The notes under the pieces: model-generated | Told to the model about the DNA's origin: nothing | The model's input: only the letters and a program-made list of their open reading frames with translations | Database searches by the model: none | Shown: positions 11,990 to 23,770 of the stretch, one piece after another | How the letters are laid out: each line of letters opens with the position of its first letter | Numbering within the stretch: the first letter of the stretch is position 1 | Position numbers and translations under genes: made by a program | Source of the DNA: Halicephalobus mephisto | Lineage: Eukaryota; Nematoda; Chromadorea; Rhabditida; Panagrolaimidae | Length of the DNA stretch: 64,000 bases | Direction of reading: 5' to 3' | NCBI GenBank assembly: GCA_009193035.1 | Contig: SWDT01000010.1 | Location: 930,001-994,000, forward strand

Positions 11990-12465
11990 TTTATACAAAA
12001 TACAATATCAAAAATAAATTCTGTTTTTTTGAAGTCGTTTTTAAATCTCGAATATATCGAAAATTGTAGTTTTTTATTTTTTCAATTAAAATTTGACAAA
12101 TTAAATTTACAAAATAATTAAGTGCGTTCTATTGTATATAATGTAATATAAAATATCAAAAATAAATTCTGTTTTTTCTTTGAAGTCGTTTTTAAATTTC
12201 GAATATATCGAAAATTATAGTTTTTTATTTTTTCAATTAAAATTTGAAAAATTAAATTTACAAAATAATGAAAAGCGCTAGAATGTATATAATATAATAT
12301 AAAATATCAAAAATGAGTTCTTTGTTCTCTGTTTTTTCGAGGTCGTTTTTAAATCTCGAATATACCGAAAATTGTAGTTTTTTATTTTTTCAATTAAAAT
12401 TTGCAAAATTAAATTTACAAAATAATGAAAAGGGCTAGAATGTATCTACATGTGCGTGCAATCGT
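11990..12465. repeat. About 155-bp tandem repeat, three copies
   Basis: Each copy holds TATCAAAAATAAATTCTGTT, GAAGTCGTTTTTAAAT, TCGAATATATCGAAAATTGT and AGTTTTTTATTTTTTCAATT in that order, with small differences. It is non-coding. Confidence 0.8.
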
Positions 12466-13542
12466 CGGATGAATATTTCTTAACTTATGTTTTTTTTGTC
12501 CATCTTCAACCAGGTCTCCTAACGAAAGTCATAGTAACTAATAATTACTTATTTTCTTGTTTTGAATTTGAGCAATGAAATCTTTGAAATAATTGAATGT
12601 ACAACGTAGGAGTTTTTAAAAATGAATTTCTTCCAGAATAGTCTTTTTATGAACCACTTTTTTGATTATATTTATCTTCAAACTGATTATACATAATAAC
12701 AAATATTTTCGAAATTTAAGGATGTTTAATTAATGGTTTTTAGTCAGATCTTTTCTGTCATTTTTATTTCAATTAAATATGAAAAACATGAAGTATAATA
12801 AAAATTAATATAATAAGAACCTGGAATTTTCGTGATAATTGGATGAGAATCTCCTCAAGTAACAGGACGTTTGGGAGGAATCTTGTTTTACGACAACAGC
12901 CTTTGGAAACTTATCATCAGTTGTTTCCAAATAGGTAGGCGTGAATGGGATGATTGTTGATTTCATAGGTATAATGGCGCCTGACGAAATATTGATAATA
13001 CCTCCTTTGCAAAAATTACGGTAATAGTTTATGGACTTAATTCATAGCTAAATGAAAAAAGTTGATAATTTTTTCCTCTGCTGAATCGTAGCACTAAAGG
13101 GCAATTTCATAGATTCGAGAATAAAAATGTTTTTTATCAAAGAGTAAACAGTAAATACGCGAGAATGTAGTAGCTAAATTGACTCCTTGAGGACTCATTA
13201 GGGATTTAGGTTATATACAACCAAGTACCATCCATTGGGCTGATATATGAAAGCATTTTAACTTTTAATCTTTAACAATCAGATCGTGTTTTGAAAAGTC
13301 CCAATTCGATCTGGATTGAGGTCTTCAAAATAGTCAAAATTAAAATAAAAGTTGAGTTTTTACATCTTTAGGCAGGCCAATCTGTCCGAATATTGCAAAC
13401 AATTGTAAAGATTAATTTCACCTCGAAATCTCCATAAATATAAATATATCAATCAATGTATCCGGATATTGTGAGCAAACTACGGATTTTACTTTGATTT
13501 CAGCTCCGATATCGACTACTTTACAGATCCCAGTTCAATTTA
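12466..13542. other. Intergenic, no gene seen
   Basis: This is AT-rich sequence with no long ORF, no paired inverted repeats and no RNA gene that I recognise. Confidence 0.4.
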
Positions 13543-13852
13543 TACACAAAAATGAGACATGATATATAATATATGGATATATTGAAACGACTCTGATATA
13601 CCAGATACACTATCTCCAATATATCGATATATTCAGTTAATATTTATATATTATATTCAATATATCGATATATCAAGTTGATATTTATATATTATATTCA
13701 ATATATCGATATATCAAGTTGATATTTATGTATTATCTTCAATATATCGATATATTCAGTTAATATCGATGGATTACAATTACTGTATCGGTATATTGAA
13801 TATAATATATCGAACACATCAGAGCTGTTTTAATGCATCTTTTTTGTGTGTA
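13543..13852. mobile_element. Small inverted-repeat element, family A, 310 bp
   Basis: It has clean ends, TACACAAAAATGAGACATGA and TAATGCATCTTTTTTGTGTGTA, which are near-perfect inverted repeats beginning with TA. The interior is tandem AATATATCGATATATCAAGT / TGATATTTATATATTATATT. There is no ORF. It is the shortest and best-bounded member of family A. Confidence 0.75.
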
Positions 13853-15140
13853 ATATAGTCATTCTAGAAAGTTTCAGTTCGGTTTAATCCAGATATTTCT
13901 AGAATATCCAACCTAATTTGATATAGATCTTCTTAGAGGATTACAATATAAATCCTTCTAAAAAGTTCCACTCTAGTTCAATCTAGTTCCTTTTAGGAAA
14001 TCCGATTCGATCTCTCATGACCCTCATTAACGATAGTGCTATGTAAGGTTATCGAACATTTCAGAAGTTATCTCATTCCGGAACTAAGACTATTTGGCTA
14101 TTTGCAATAGTTTTTATTTTTCACTCAAAAGTAAAAACCATTGATTGGTCTTATTTCTGATCATTTCATCAGTCATAATTCTTCGTTGCGATTTCTATAC
14201 TGTAAAATAATTTTCGATTTTATTCGAAAGTAGATGTTCAATTTTGATTTTTGAAAATTAAACAATTTCGAAATTATTAATTTTAAATTACAATTGAGAT
14301 TTATTATTGTAAATTTGAATGTTATTTGATATATAAAAACACCTTGTTTTTTACAGTATCCATGGTAAAATTTAATTATCATTTTTAATTTCGGAAATTT
14401 TTTGAGTTTGATCAATTTCGAAATTTAGGTTTAGATTTCTAAAAACTTTGTCATGTATGTCAAGTGGAAAAATTAGATCAGAATTAATCGGATTTTGATC
14501 GAGACAGGACCAAATTTGATTTTCTAAGAAATTAAAGGTTTTTCGTGCAGGGTTATTTTTCACATGTAAAACTACAAGACGAAAGCAAGTAATAACATTG
14601 TTAATTTTCCTATAACCACTCATTTCACGGTTATTTGCACCTGGCAAATTTCATTCTAAACATTTATTTTAAATCTAATTAACAACCCCGGAGGTTTAAT
14701 TCGTCAATTTAGTTTTATTCTTCGCTGATTAATGTCCTGGTTTATTTTCAAGTAACATACTGTATGTAAAAAGTTTCTTTAAAAATAAAAATTTGACATT
14801 TTTTCGAATACGTGTCGGATTCTAAAATTTCGTTTTTGTTCAGTTCAGATTATTTCGGTGTTTTTAGTGGCCAAAAAATACTGTAAAAATATGTGTTAAT
14901 GACCTCAAAGCACGTGGGGAACACTTTTCACTCGTCAAAAATTAGTCAAATTAGCAACTGGAACAGAACGCTAAACTTTAAAAAATACCGAAAAATTTTA
15001 ATTATTTTTTAGAATTTTTTTGAAATTAATTATTGTTTATTTTAAATCATAAAGTTGGTAAATACTGAAATAGAGAAAATTTAGAAATAAAAATGTCAAG
15101 GTATTTCAAAATTTTAATTTTTTGTGTGCACTTTGTTCTT
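13853..15140. other. Intergenic, no gene seen
   Basis: This is AT-rich sequence. A minus-strand open frame at 14173-14640 has no convincing start or splice context, so I do not call it. Confidence 0.4.
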
Positions 15141-15144
15141 CAAA

Positions 15145-15700
15145 GTCGATAAAAACTGGGATTGGAAGTCGGGAATATTTCTGGGAAATCATGCGATGGA
15201 ATAGTCAAATTTATTATGAAAATTCGTTAAATAGTTTTAATTTAATTAGTTTTGGTATCTGATTATTCCCAGATAATTCGTACTTTCGGGAATATTCCCA
15301 TTAATTCCCAGGAATTTTCTCCGGAATCATGTAACGGAATAGTTAAATTTATTACAAAAACTCGTTAAATAGTTTTTAATTTGTTTTGGTATCTGATTAT
15401 TCCCAGATAATTCGTACTTTCGGGAATATTCCCGAAATTATGTAACCGAATAGTTAAATTTATTACGAAAACTCGTTAAATAGTTTTTAATTTAATTTGT
15501 TTTGGTATCTGATTATTCATAGATAATTCGTACTTTCGGGAATATTCCCATTAATTCCCAGGAATATTTTCCGGAATCATGTCACAGAACAGTCAAATTT
15601 ATTATGCAAACTTGTTAAACAGTTTAAACTTAATTAGTTTTGGTATCTGATTATTTCTAGATAATTCGTACTTTTGGGAATATTCCTGGGAATCATACAA
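15145..15700. repeat. Tandem repeat with GGGAATATTCCC palindromes
   Basis: About four units of 115-150 bases are present: GTTAAATAGTTTTTAATTT, TTTTGGTATCTGATTATTCC, CAGATAATTCGTACTTTCGG, GAATATTCCCATTAATTCCC and GGAATCATGTAACGGAATAG. The palindromes GGGAATATTCCC and GGGAATTAATGGGAATATTC-like inversions recur once per unit. Confidence 0.8.
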
Positions 15701-15817
15701 CTCTAATAAAAATGATTATTTGGTTTTCTGTTTTTGACCTAGCACGATTTTTCACTCTATTGGTATTATATTTCGAATCTCCAAAAACACACCCAAAATC
15801 ATTATCAATTGTCTTCT

Positions 15818-16084
15818 TTATTGCAACGTTAAGTGAGTCAGCTTTTGTTCTTTGCCTCCTGCCTGCGGGGTCGGTCTGACGTTAGCATCAATTCCCATAT
15901 AACATTGAATCGCTTCGTTGATAGCACTTCTAATCCTGATAAGATTCCTCCGCCTCTCATTTTTGACCATAAAAGGAGGTCTTCGATCACGAAAAGAATC
16001 GAGTTTGGTCTTTCTTTTGTGTGAGTTAAAATTTTCCTCGAATAATTTCCAAATAATCCTACAGTATGCTTCATTATCATTCAT
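15818..16084 (-). CDS. Putative small basic protein, 88 aa, unrecognised
   Basis: A single open frame runs from ATG at 16084 (MNDNEAYCRIIWKLFEENFN) to TAA at 15818. The middle is strongly basic, with HKRKTKLDSFRDRR and VKNERRRNLIRIRSAINEAI. The stop is embedded in CAATAAAG, so an AATAAA polyadenylation signal overlaps it, which favours a real transcript end. The composition is less A/T-biased than the flanks. I know no family for it. The NERRRNLIRIRSAINEA stretch superficially recalls a basic helix-loop-helix start, but no second helix is present. It could be a final exon or a domesticated repeat fragment. Confidence 0.35.
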   Translation of the reverse strand: MNDNEAYCRIIWKLFEENFNSHKRKTKLDSFRDRRPPFMVKNERRRNLIRIRSAINEAIQCYMGIDANVRPTPQAGGKEQKLTHLTLQ

Positions 16085-16189
16085 GACCAAAACAGATTAT
16101 TTTCATGAAGCTGTTTGTGTGTAATTTTTGAAAATATTGCAAGATATTAAATGTGATTTTGAAGTTTTCCAAATTTATTGGGTAATTTT

Positions 16190-16665
16190 GGAATTTCATA
16201 AATAATGAATTTTATAATTTAGGGTCCTGACTGGAAATTTTTAAAAATTCGTGTCGAGACAATTTTGAAATTTTGTTACATAATTATTTGATTTTTGTTT
16301 AAATATGATCTTTGAACTTAAATAATCTTAAAAATTTTAATTTTTATAATTTCGGGTCCTGACTGGAAAATTTTAGAAATTCGTGTCGAGACAATTTTGG
16401 AAATTTTGTTACACAATTATTTGATTTTTGTTTAAATATGATCTTTGAACTTAAATTTTTATAATTTTTAGTCTTGATTGGAAAGTTTTAAAAATTCGTG
16501 TCGAGACAATTTTTTGGAATTTTATCATAAATTTCTAATTTTTGTTCAAATATGATCTTTGAACTTAAATAATCTTAAAAATTGTAATTTTTATAATTTA
16601 GGGTCTTGACTGGAAATTTTTAGAAATTCGTGTCGAGACAATTTTTCGAAATTTTATTTTTTTTC
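16190..16665. repeat. About 120-bp tandem repeat with GTGTCGAGAC motif
   Basis: Four units contain TTTAGGGTCCTGACTGGAAA, AAATTCGTGTCGAGACAATT and TTTTTGTTTAAATATGATCT. They lie directly upstream of the neuropeptide gene. Similar sequence recurs at 48770-49080. Confidence 0.8.
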
Positions 16666-16700
16666 TGATTTGTATGTTGCAATTTTTCAGATTTCCAAAC

Positions 16701-17353
16701 ATGGCCAACTCTACAGTAGTCTGTTCACTATTGTTACTCTTCATTTTCTCATTCCAGTTTACAGTATCCAGACCTCTGGATTCCCTGGAAATCGAACTAA
16801 TTAACGAAATCGAACACGAATCGACCAAACTAAGAATACTAAAACAACTATTGGAGGAAGTAAGTTAATTTTTTAAAAAATAAATTTCAAAAATATTTCA
16901 ATTTTTAAATTTAAAAAATTCTTTAAATTTATGTATTTTTTGAAATTTTTTAAAATTATTTTTTTATATTTTAGAATTTAAAATTTATTTTTTATATTTT
17001 AGAGTTTTTAAAATTTATTCTTTTTTAATTTTAGAGTTTTTAAAAATTTATTTTTTTTATTTCAAAGTTTTTAAAAACTATTTTTTTAATTTTAAAGTTT
17101 TTAAAAATTTATTTTTTTAATTTTAGAGTTTTTAAAATTTATTTTTTTAATTTTAGAATTTTTTAAAATTATTTTTTTCATTTTAGAGTTTTTAAAAATT
17201 TATTTTTTTAATTTTAAAGTTTTTAAAAATTACTTTTTTCAGATCAAAAATGAGGACATCCAACTGATTAAGTCGAGATCGAGGAGAAATCAGGGCAAAA
17301 CTAACGTAAAGAATAACTCCAGTCAATGTTTCTTTAATCCAGTTACCTGTTAA
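16701..17353 (+). CDS. Allatostatin-C-like neuropeptide precursor, 89 aa
   Basis: Exon 1 is 16701-16859 and exon 2 is 17243-17353, joined in phase across a GTAAGT..TTTTTTCAG intron. The ATG lies 10 bases after AATTTTTCAG, a probable spliced-leader acceptor. Residues 1-23 form a signal peptide (VVCSLLLLFIFSFQFTVS). An acidic spacer (EIELINEIEHESTKLRILKQ) follows, then the cleavage site KSRSRR, then a C-terminal peptide ending SSQCFFNPVTC. The CFFNPVTC end matches the disulfide-bridged C-Y/F-F-N-P-I/V-S/T-C core of arthropod allatostatin C peptides. The precursor layout is also typical, with one copy at the C-terminus. The peptide would be secreted and act on a somatostatin/allatostatin-C-type GPCR. 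The assignment rests on this motif and layout, and no search was run. Confidence 0.75.
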
Positions 17354-18113
17354 TCGGCTAAAATCAAATCTCCAGAAATCCCAGTTATTCTCGAAAATCG
17401 AATCTCCAATTTATTTCTGTTATGAAATATCACACATAAAAAATCATAAATGAGCTGTTGCGAAATTGTCTCAACACGAATTTTTATAAAATTCAAAATT
17501 TTCAAGAATTTTAGAAAACTCAAAAATTTTAAATTTAATAAAATCCAAAAAATTCTAAATTTTCAAAGATTTTAGAAAATTCAAAAAATTTAAATTTAAT
17601 AAAATTCAAAAAATTCTCAATTTTCGAAGATTTTAGAAAATTCAAAAATTTTAAATTTCTATAAAATTCAAAAAATTCTTAATTTTCAAGGATTTTTAAT
17701 TTTTAGGAAATTCGAAAAATTTAAATTTAATAAAAAAAATATGTTACTAAATTGTCTCAACATGAATTTTTTAAAATGTCTAAAATTCTCAATTTTGGAA
17801 GATTTTAGAAAATTCAAATTTGATAAATATGAAAATTAAAAATAAATTTCTTCGTCACGAATTTTTAAAAACTTTGGAATTATTTAAATTTGAAAATTCC
17901 AAAGTTTTTTATTGGATTCTGGAATGTTCGAAAAATTCTACGAGAATTTTGAAGTCTCCAGAAGCTCCTCTAAGATTCCCGAATGCTTCTGAATCTGCGA
18001 AATTCTAGTTTAATTACAAAAAATAAATTTCAATTGGATACTGTACATAAGAGATTGAAGTCCTTGATGGATTCGTTTTTACCGTAAGACTACCGTATTC
18101 CAAATCGGGGATT
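17354..18113. other. Intergenic, degenerate repeats
   Basis: The neuropeptide 3' UTR is followed by loosely repeated AAAATTCAAAAATTTTAAAT / TTTTAGAAAATTCAA units. Two copies of AAATTGTCTCAACACGAATT are present (17467, 17750). No gene is seen. Confidence 0.5.
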
Positions 18114-21100
18114 CTAAAAAGTCATAGCGGCGGTCTGATTGTCGAAGTACAAACTGCTCGTCTCCAGATTCCTGGGTTTTCTGACGTCATTTGAAGGGGC
18201 TCTGGCGCTGAGGGCCTTGTTGAAGTCGATGTTGGGATAAATGAACTCGATACCGTAATATTTAACATTCGACAAAAGTTCTTCCGTGAGACTTCTGGCT
18301 CCGAGTTCTTGGTAGTTGTACCAATGATGTCGGATCATTCCTGTTCTGTCTTTAACACTCACTTTGATTTTACCGTATTCGATATCGGAGAATCTAATCA
18401 ACAAAGTCGGACGTTCGCATTCTCGAAGAAGATCTTCGGCTTCGTCTTTTCCGCAGAAGCCATGAATCAATCTAAAACTTACTTTTTAATTTTAATAAAA
18501 ATTAATTTTTTAGATTTAAATAAAACTTACTTTTTAATTTTAATAAAATTTTATTTTTTAATTTTAATAAAAACTTTATTTTTTTGATTTTTATAAAACT
18601 TACTTTTTAATTTTCAATAAAAATTTAAAATTAATGAATTTTTATTTCTATTTTTGAAAAAATGTATTTTGTGTAGAATTTAAGAAGTTTAAAACATGTT
18701 AAAAATTAATGAATTTTTATTTTTTATTTTCAAAAAAATATATTTTGTGTAAAATCTAAGAAGTTTAAAACATGTTAAAAATTAATGAATTTTTATTTTT
18801 TATTTTTGAAAAAATGTATTTTGTGTAAAAACTAAGAAGTTTAAAACATGTTAAAAATTAATAAATTTTTATTTTTTATTTTCAAAAAAATGTATTTTGT
18901 GTAAAAACTAAGAAATTTAAAAAATTTAAAAATTTAATAAATTTTTATTTTTTATTTTAAAAAAATGTATTTTGTGTAGAATCTAAGAAATTTAAAAATT
19001 AACTTACCCGTCATTCCACAGTTGTAAAAGATGTTTGTTGACGACTTCTGCGATTTTGAAGAACCATTCGAAAAACGGCACCAGTTTCCATTCTCCTTCT
19101 GTAGAATTCTTCTTCAGACAGTACTCTTCAGCCACAGGCATCTTCATGAAGTTGTCGAGGGAGATCCGGGCTGCGGAATCTGGTCGGAGTCTGTGAATCA
19201 AGTGGTGTTTTGTCTGGTTCGAAAACGGCTTAGGTTGGACGACAGGGATAGTATCGGTGGATTTCTGTGGGGTTTCGATGAGGGATTGGAACTTCATCTC
19301 CATGGCTTCGGCCATGTCCATGTAGGATACTGTAGACGGAATATCACTGAGAGGTTTCCTGACAAGATCGGCAAAGGACCTCTCGAGCATCACCCTGGCT
19401 TCGACGTCGGTCTTCGGTCCGACCAGAATCGCGAAAGGAAGAGAAACTTTTTTCCCGATCAACTCGATGTTGTGCTTGGCAGAGGCTCTGACGTTGTAGC
19501 AGAGACAGTAACGCTTCGTGGCCACAGACTCCCTTCTGAGAGGACCTTTTTTGGAAACTCTCTGGAATCAATTATTCAAATTTTCAAATTGCATTATTGT
19601 AAAAATAAAAAATAAACATTACTACACACAAAAAAGTAACTTTTGATTTGTAAAAATCATCATATTTTATAAATATTTGACTTTTGTGATGAAAACTAAA
19701 AAATAGTGACGATTTGCATTTGTTATTGGACTAAAAGTTATGTTTTTTTGTAGAGATTTTGGATAGTGATTATTTTTAGCTTAATTCAGGGTTTTCTAGT
19801 CACTATCCAAAAACAACTCCAATACAAAAAAGTAACTTTTAACTTTGCAACAATCGCGAAAAGTAATAATCGTTATATTTTATAAATATTTGACTTTTGT
19901 GATGAAAATAAAAAAATAGTGACGATTTACACTTGTTATTGGACTAAAAGTTACTTTTCTTTCTGTATATTTTGGATAGTGATTATTTTTAGCTCGAATC
20001 AGGGATTTCTAGTCACTATCCAAAAACAACTCCAATACAAAAAACAAAACTTTTAACTTTGCAACAATTTCGAAAAGTAATAATCATCATATTTTTGTAA
20101 ATATTTGACTTTTGTGATGAAAACTAAAAAATAGTGACGATTTGCATTTGTTACTGGACTAAAAGTTACTTTTCTTTCTGTATATTTTGGATAGTGTTTA
20201 TTTTTAGCTCGAATCAGGGCTTTCTAGTTACTATCCAAAAACAACTCCAATACAAAAAACATAACTTTTAACTTTGCAACAATTTCGAAAAGTAATAATA
20301 ATCATATTTTTCATGAATATTCGACTTTTGTGATGAAAACTAAAAAATAGTGACGATTTACACTTGTTACTGGACTAAAAGTTATGCTTCTTTTATGTGT
20401 ACGAAATTACCTCGAAAATAATTTCCGGACTTTTCTAGAAACTTCCAAAATCATATTATTATAAAATTTGAAATTCTAAATGTTTCTAGAAAGTTCTGGA
20501 AATTCATATCGAGACAAGTTCGTAACAATATTTTTTTTCGATTTTTTACCGTAATGTGATTCAAAAACTAGTATTTGAAGCAGTGGATTCTGAAAGCTCC
20601 TAGAAGATTCTGGAAATTCATGAAGAACAACTTCGTAATTGCATTCATTTTTAATCATTTTATTGTGAAAATTAAAAATGAATTTTTTTACGAAACTGTT
20701 TCAAAACGAATTTCCAAAATGCATGATTTCAGATATCGATTTAATTTTGCTAAATTTTAAAAAATTTTAATCGATCGAGATATTCCTTACCATGTCGTCG
20801 AACTTCGAAGCAAGGGCATTTTGGTCATCTACTTTCAGCATAGCCGTCGGGGGTTCGATGACGAATTCTTCGTTTTCGTAGATTTCATGATAAGCGTTGC
20901 TCAGGATGATCTTGGCTGTATCGTCTGTGATCAAGAAGCAGGAAACTGGAAGTCCTTCTCCGACCATATGTAGTCCGAAGGCCCTTCCTCCGAGGATCCT
21001 GATTTCAGTGTTGAACCAGAATCTGCTTCTTCTGTGATTCTCGGCTTCTCCGCATTTGACGACGACCGAAGGTGGCTGTTTTGAGACGACGATTGAATAA

Positions 21101-22090
21101 AAAAGAAAATAATGGGTCAATTGTCTGACTCTTGAAAGGACGTCTTCGAAGCCTTGATTACTGTAGGCTTCAACGAGGAACTCGAGACCAGTCAGGGTCT
21201 GTTCCAGAAGCTCCCCAAAGTACTCAAATTGAGTATCTATAGCATTGAGGTTACTGTAATGCATCTGCTGAGACCAGACAGATCCGATGGAAACCTTCTG
21301 TTGACGAACTGCCCAGGTGCAGAGGACGTCTCCCATGAGGTACTGCTTCTCTGCCTCGAATGCAACTACGAGGTTTTCGCAGTTTTGTCGGATTCTCTAA
21401 AAAAAGTTTTAAATTAAAAATTATTTTTTATAAATTAATTTTTGACGAAAAAAATCATAGTTATTTTTTATTTGAACAAAAATTACACAAAACAGGACAA
21501 GAAGACCTGCAGATTCAGATTCTGAAGTTGATAGAGAAGATTTACAAAATTCAGAATTTCCTCTTGAGACAACTTCTGAATTTTAAATTTTAAAAAATTG
21601 GAAATTTAAAAAATAGATGTTATTAAAAAAAAAACTAAATTAGGTTCATTTAGCAAATTTATAAAATTCTAAAAACCAGAATCCAAGATTCCACTCATCA
21701 GGATTCTGAAAATTAAAATCCAATTCCGACTCCAGATTCGGGATCCATGAGTTCGATTATCTTATTTTAAATACTTTCTTTTTAAAAATAAAAATATTAA
21801 TGATTTTTTACATCAATTTTATATATAAAAATTAAAACATAAACTTTTTTGATTAAAATAATTAAAAATATACATACCGTAATGAGGATCGGCTGGTCTT
21901 GGATGGCCACTTTTCCGGAGAAAATGAGATCCACATCATCTTTGAAAATTTGGTAGATCTCGGCCGTGACGTTATGTTTAGCGACGAATTGGGTGTCCAT
22001 CTGGGCCGCTAGAGTCGCTGGAGATTGAGTGGATACTGTAGAAGGACTCCGAGCATCAGCTTCGCAGTCCATCAAGTCTGGGCTGTACAT
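18114..22090 (-). CDS. sta: STAT-family transcription factor, 4 exons, 576 aa
   Basis: Exons 22090-21878, 21396-20791, 19561-19008 and 18471-18114 join in phase to 577 codons. A helical coiled-coil region (to about residue 190) is followed by a DNA-binding domain (KKVSLPFAILVGPKTDVEARVM near residue 300). A linker (FFEWFFKIAEVVNKHLLQLW) leads into an SH2 domain of STAT type, with WNDGLIHGFCGKDEAEDLL and the phosphotyrosine-binding Arg484 in LLIRFSDIEYG. Tyr566 in SSLYFDN, after YPNIDFNKAL, sits where STATs carry the activating tyrosine. Only ten residues follow it. The usual N-terminal dimer-of-dimers domain and a transactivation tail are missing, as in nematode STATs. C. elegans has STA-1 and STA-2, and which one this corresponds to is not decided here. 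Confidence 0.9.
18600..19000. repeat. About 80-bp tandem repeat in STAT intron 3
   Basis: Five units of AATGAATTTTTATTTTTTAT, AAAAAAATGTATTTTGTGT and CTAAGAAGTTTAAAACATG lie between 18472 and 19007. They are intronic and non-coding. Confidence 0.8.
19623..20401. mobile_element. Small inverted-repeat element, family B, in STAT intron 2
   Basis: It starts TACACACAAAAAAGTAACTT and ends AGTTATGCTTCTTTTATGTGTA. The interior is four tandem units of about 220 bases with GACTTTTGTGATGAAAACTA, AAAATAGTGACGATTTGCAT and TTGGATAGTGATTATTTTTA / TAGTCACTATCCAAAAACAA (itself an inverted pair). There is no ORF. Copies lie at 23030, 34717 and 61808. Confidence 0.75.
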
Positions 22091-22309
22091 TTTTACCAGA
22101 AAGGACCACTTGAAGAAAAGAAAGTTTGATCGAGTTGTTTTGTCAACTTTTATCGATTTTTAAATCTACGCAGAAAAGAATGAAAAAAACTGGTTTCATT
22201 ACGCATGGACCTTCTTCAGCAAGGAGTGCTTACGTAACGCTGTGACTCCAAATTGTCGTGGAAAATAACTTCAATTTCCGCTACGAAATTCTTGATAGTT
22301 ATGTGTCAT

Positions 22310-22700
22310 CGTCGGATCGGGTATTATCTACTTGAGTGGAAGTTTGTACAACTTTGGTCCTGAAGGGAAATACCCTGAGGACCAATGAAAGGTTTACGGT
22401 TATGTATTGACGGCAATTTAAGAAGATTGTGCAATATTTTATTAAAATTGTTTTTGTATCTAGTGTCTTTGGTTCTATAAAGTTGTTTTATAATTTCTCG
22501 TCTACACCCGGATCAGGAACCCCTAGATACGATCTGGCAGTTACGGTAGCAATAAATAGGATATTACTAATCTTTGCTTAAAGAACAAAACACAGACCAT
22601 AATTACATCTTACAAAAGACCATTGAGGATCTCACTCATGTCCTACAGTATTGTATGTTCCCTGATACTCAGACTATTGCTTCAGGCCTTCTCTTCCTAG
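22310..22700. mobile_element. Dispersed repeat, possibly LTR fragment
   Basis: It shares a collinear order of blocks with 62270-62620: TGAAGGGAAATACCCTGAGG, then a TTGTATCTAGTGTCTTTGGT / CTATAAAGTTGTTTTATA block, then CTCGTCTACACCCGGATCAG GAACCCCTA, then TCATGTCCTACAGTATTG. The AATAAA-like block followed by CTCGTCT recalls the R-U5 end of an LTR retrotransposon. That is inference, since no coding part is seen. Confidence 0.4.
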
Positions 22701-23029
22701 TTACTGTATTTCCTCTAAAATGAATCCCGAGGCTTATTTTAGGAGGGGAACTTATTCTAGAGCAAATACGGTAGCTTCTATTCCAGAACTATGACAATAG
22801 TAGAATTACAAAAGTAAACAGTGATGGTAAATGAAAAAGATGATTTTCGAAGAATACAAAATCAACTCTTATTTCGAAACTTCTGATGACTACGATAATG
22901 ACATTGTAAAGTTGTCTGTAGTGATAACAAGCAAAAACATAATTAATGAAGAATTTACTCCTGTCACGAAGTCCTTGATTATCATTGCAAGTTCGCTTGT
23001 TTGTAAACGCAAAAAAATGCAATTTTTGG

Positions 23030-23376
23030 ACAAGTAACAAGTGTAAATCGTCACTATTTTTTAATTTTCATCACAAAAGTCAAATATTCACAAAATATAA
23101 CGATTGTTACTTTTCGAAATTGTTACAAAGCCAAAGTTACTTTTTTGTAGTGGAATTGTTTTTGGATAGTGAATAGAAAGGATTAATTCGAGCTACAAAT
23201 AATCACTATCCTAAATCTACAGAAAGAAACATAACTTTTAGTCCAGTAACAAACAAAAATCGTCACTATTTTTTAATTTTCATCACAAAAGTCAAATATT
23301 CACAAAAATGTGACGTTTGTTGTATTTTGTCACATTTCGCAATTGTTAAAAATCAAAAGTTACTTTTTTGTATGTA
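23030..23376. mobile_element. Family B element, 5'-truncated copy
   Basis: It contains GTGTAAATCGTCACTATTTT, TCATCACAAAAGTCAAATAT and the GGATAGTGAATAG / AATCACTATCC pair, and ends AAAGTTACTTTTTTGTATGTA. The left inverted repeat is missing. A fold-back repeat copy (23380-23570) abuts it. Confidence 0.65.
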
Positions 23377-23770
23377 AATATAAATCAAGTTTCGCTCCAC
23401 AAACAAGCAAAATTTAAGATAATAATATTTTTGTGATAAAAATTGTTTTTCTTCTTTCTTAAAATTATGAATAACTTATTTGTTGTAAGTTAAAGTTATT
23501 TTAAAAGATCGCTTCAGTGATCGAGTTTTGGAAGACGCGGAACACGTCATTCTTCGCTAGAAAAAAAGGAAATAAAAGAATCCGCAAGTGAACAAATTTG
23601 TCGAATAAGGCATTCTCAAGTTTATTCGTCAAAAATATTTAAAAAGAAATTAATGTTTTCGATTTTTATATTCACAAAAATTCAGTTTTGTAAGTTAGTT
23701 AATTCTTTGAGTAAATTCTAAAAAAATTTTTCATATGAATCACTGGATTGCAACTTTTAGGATATCCTTG

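Noticed and set aside
15818..16084. Calling the small basic ORF a bHLH factor
   Set aside because: Only a basic stretch and one possible helix are present. There is no loop and second helix, so the resemblance is too weak.
19031..19615. Plus-strand 194-codon frame
   Set aside because: It is antisense to STAT exon 3, which has conserved SH2-linker sequence and correct splice sites.
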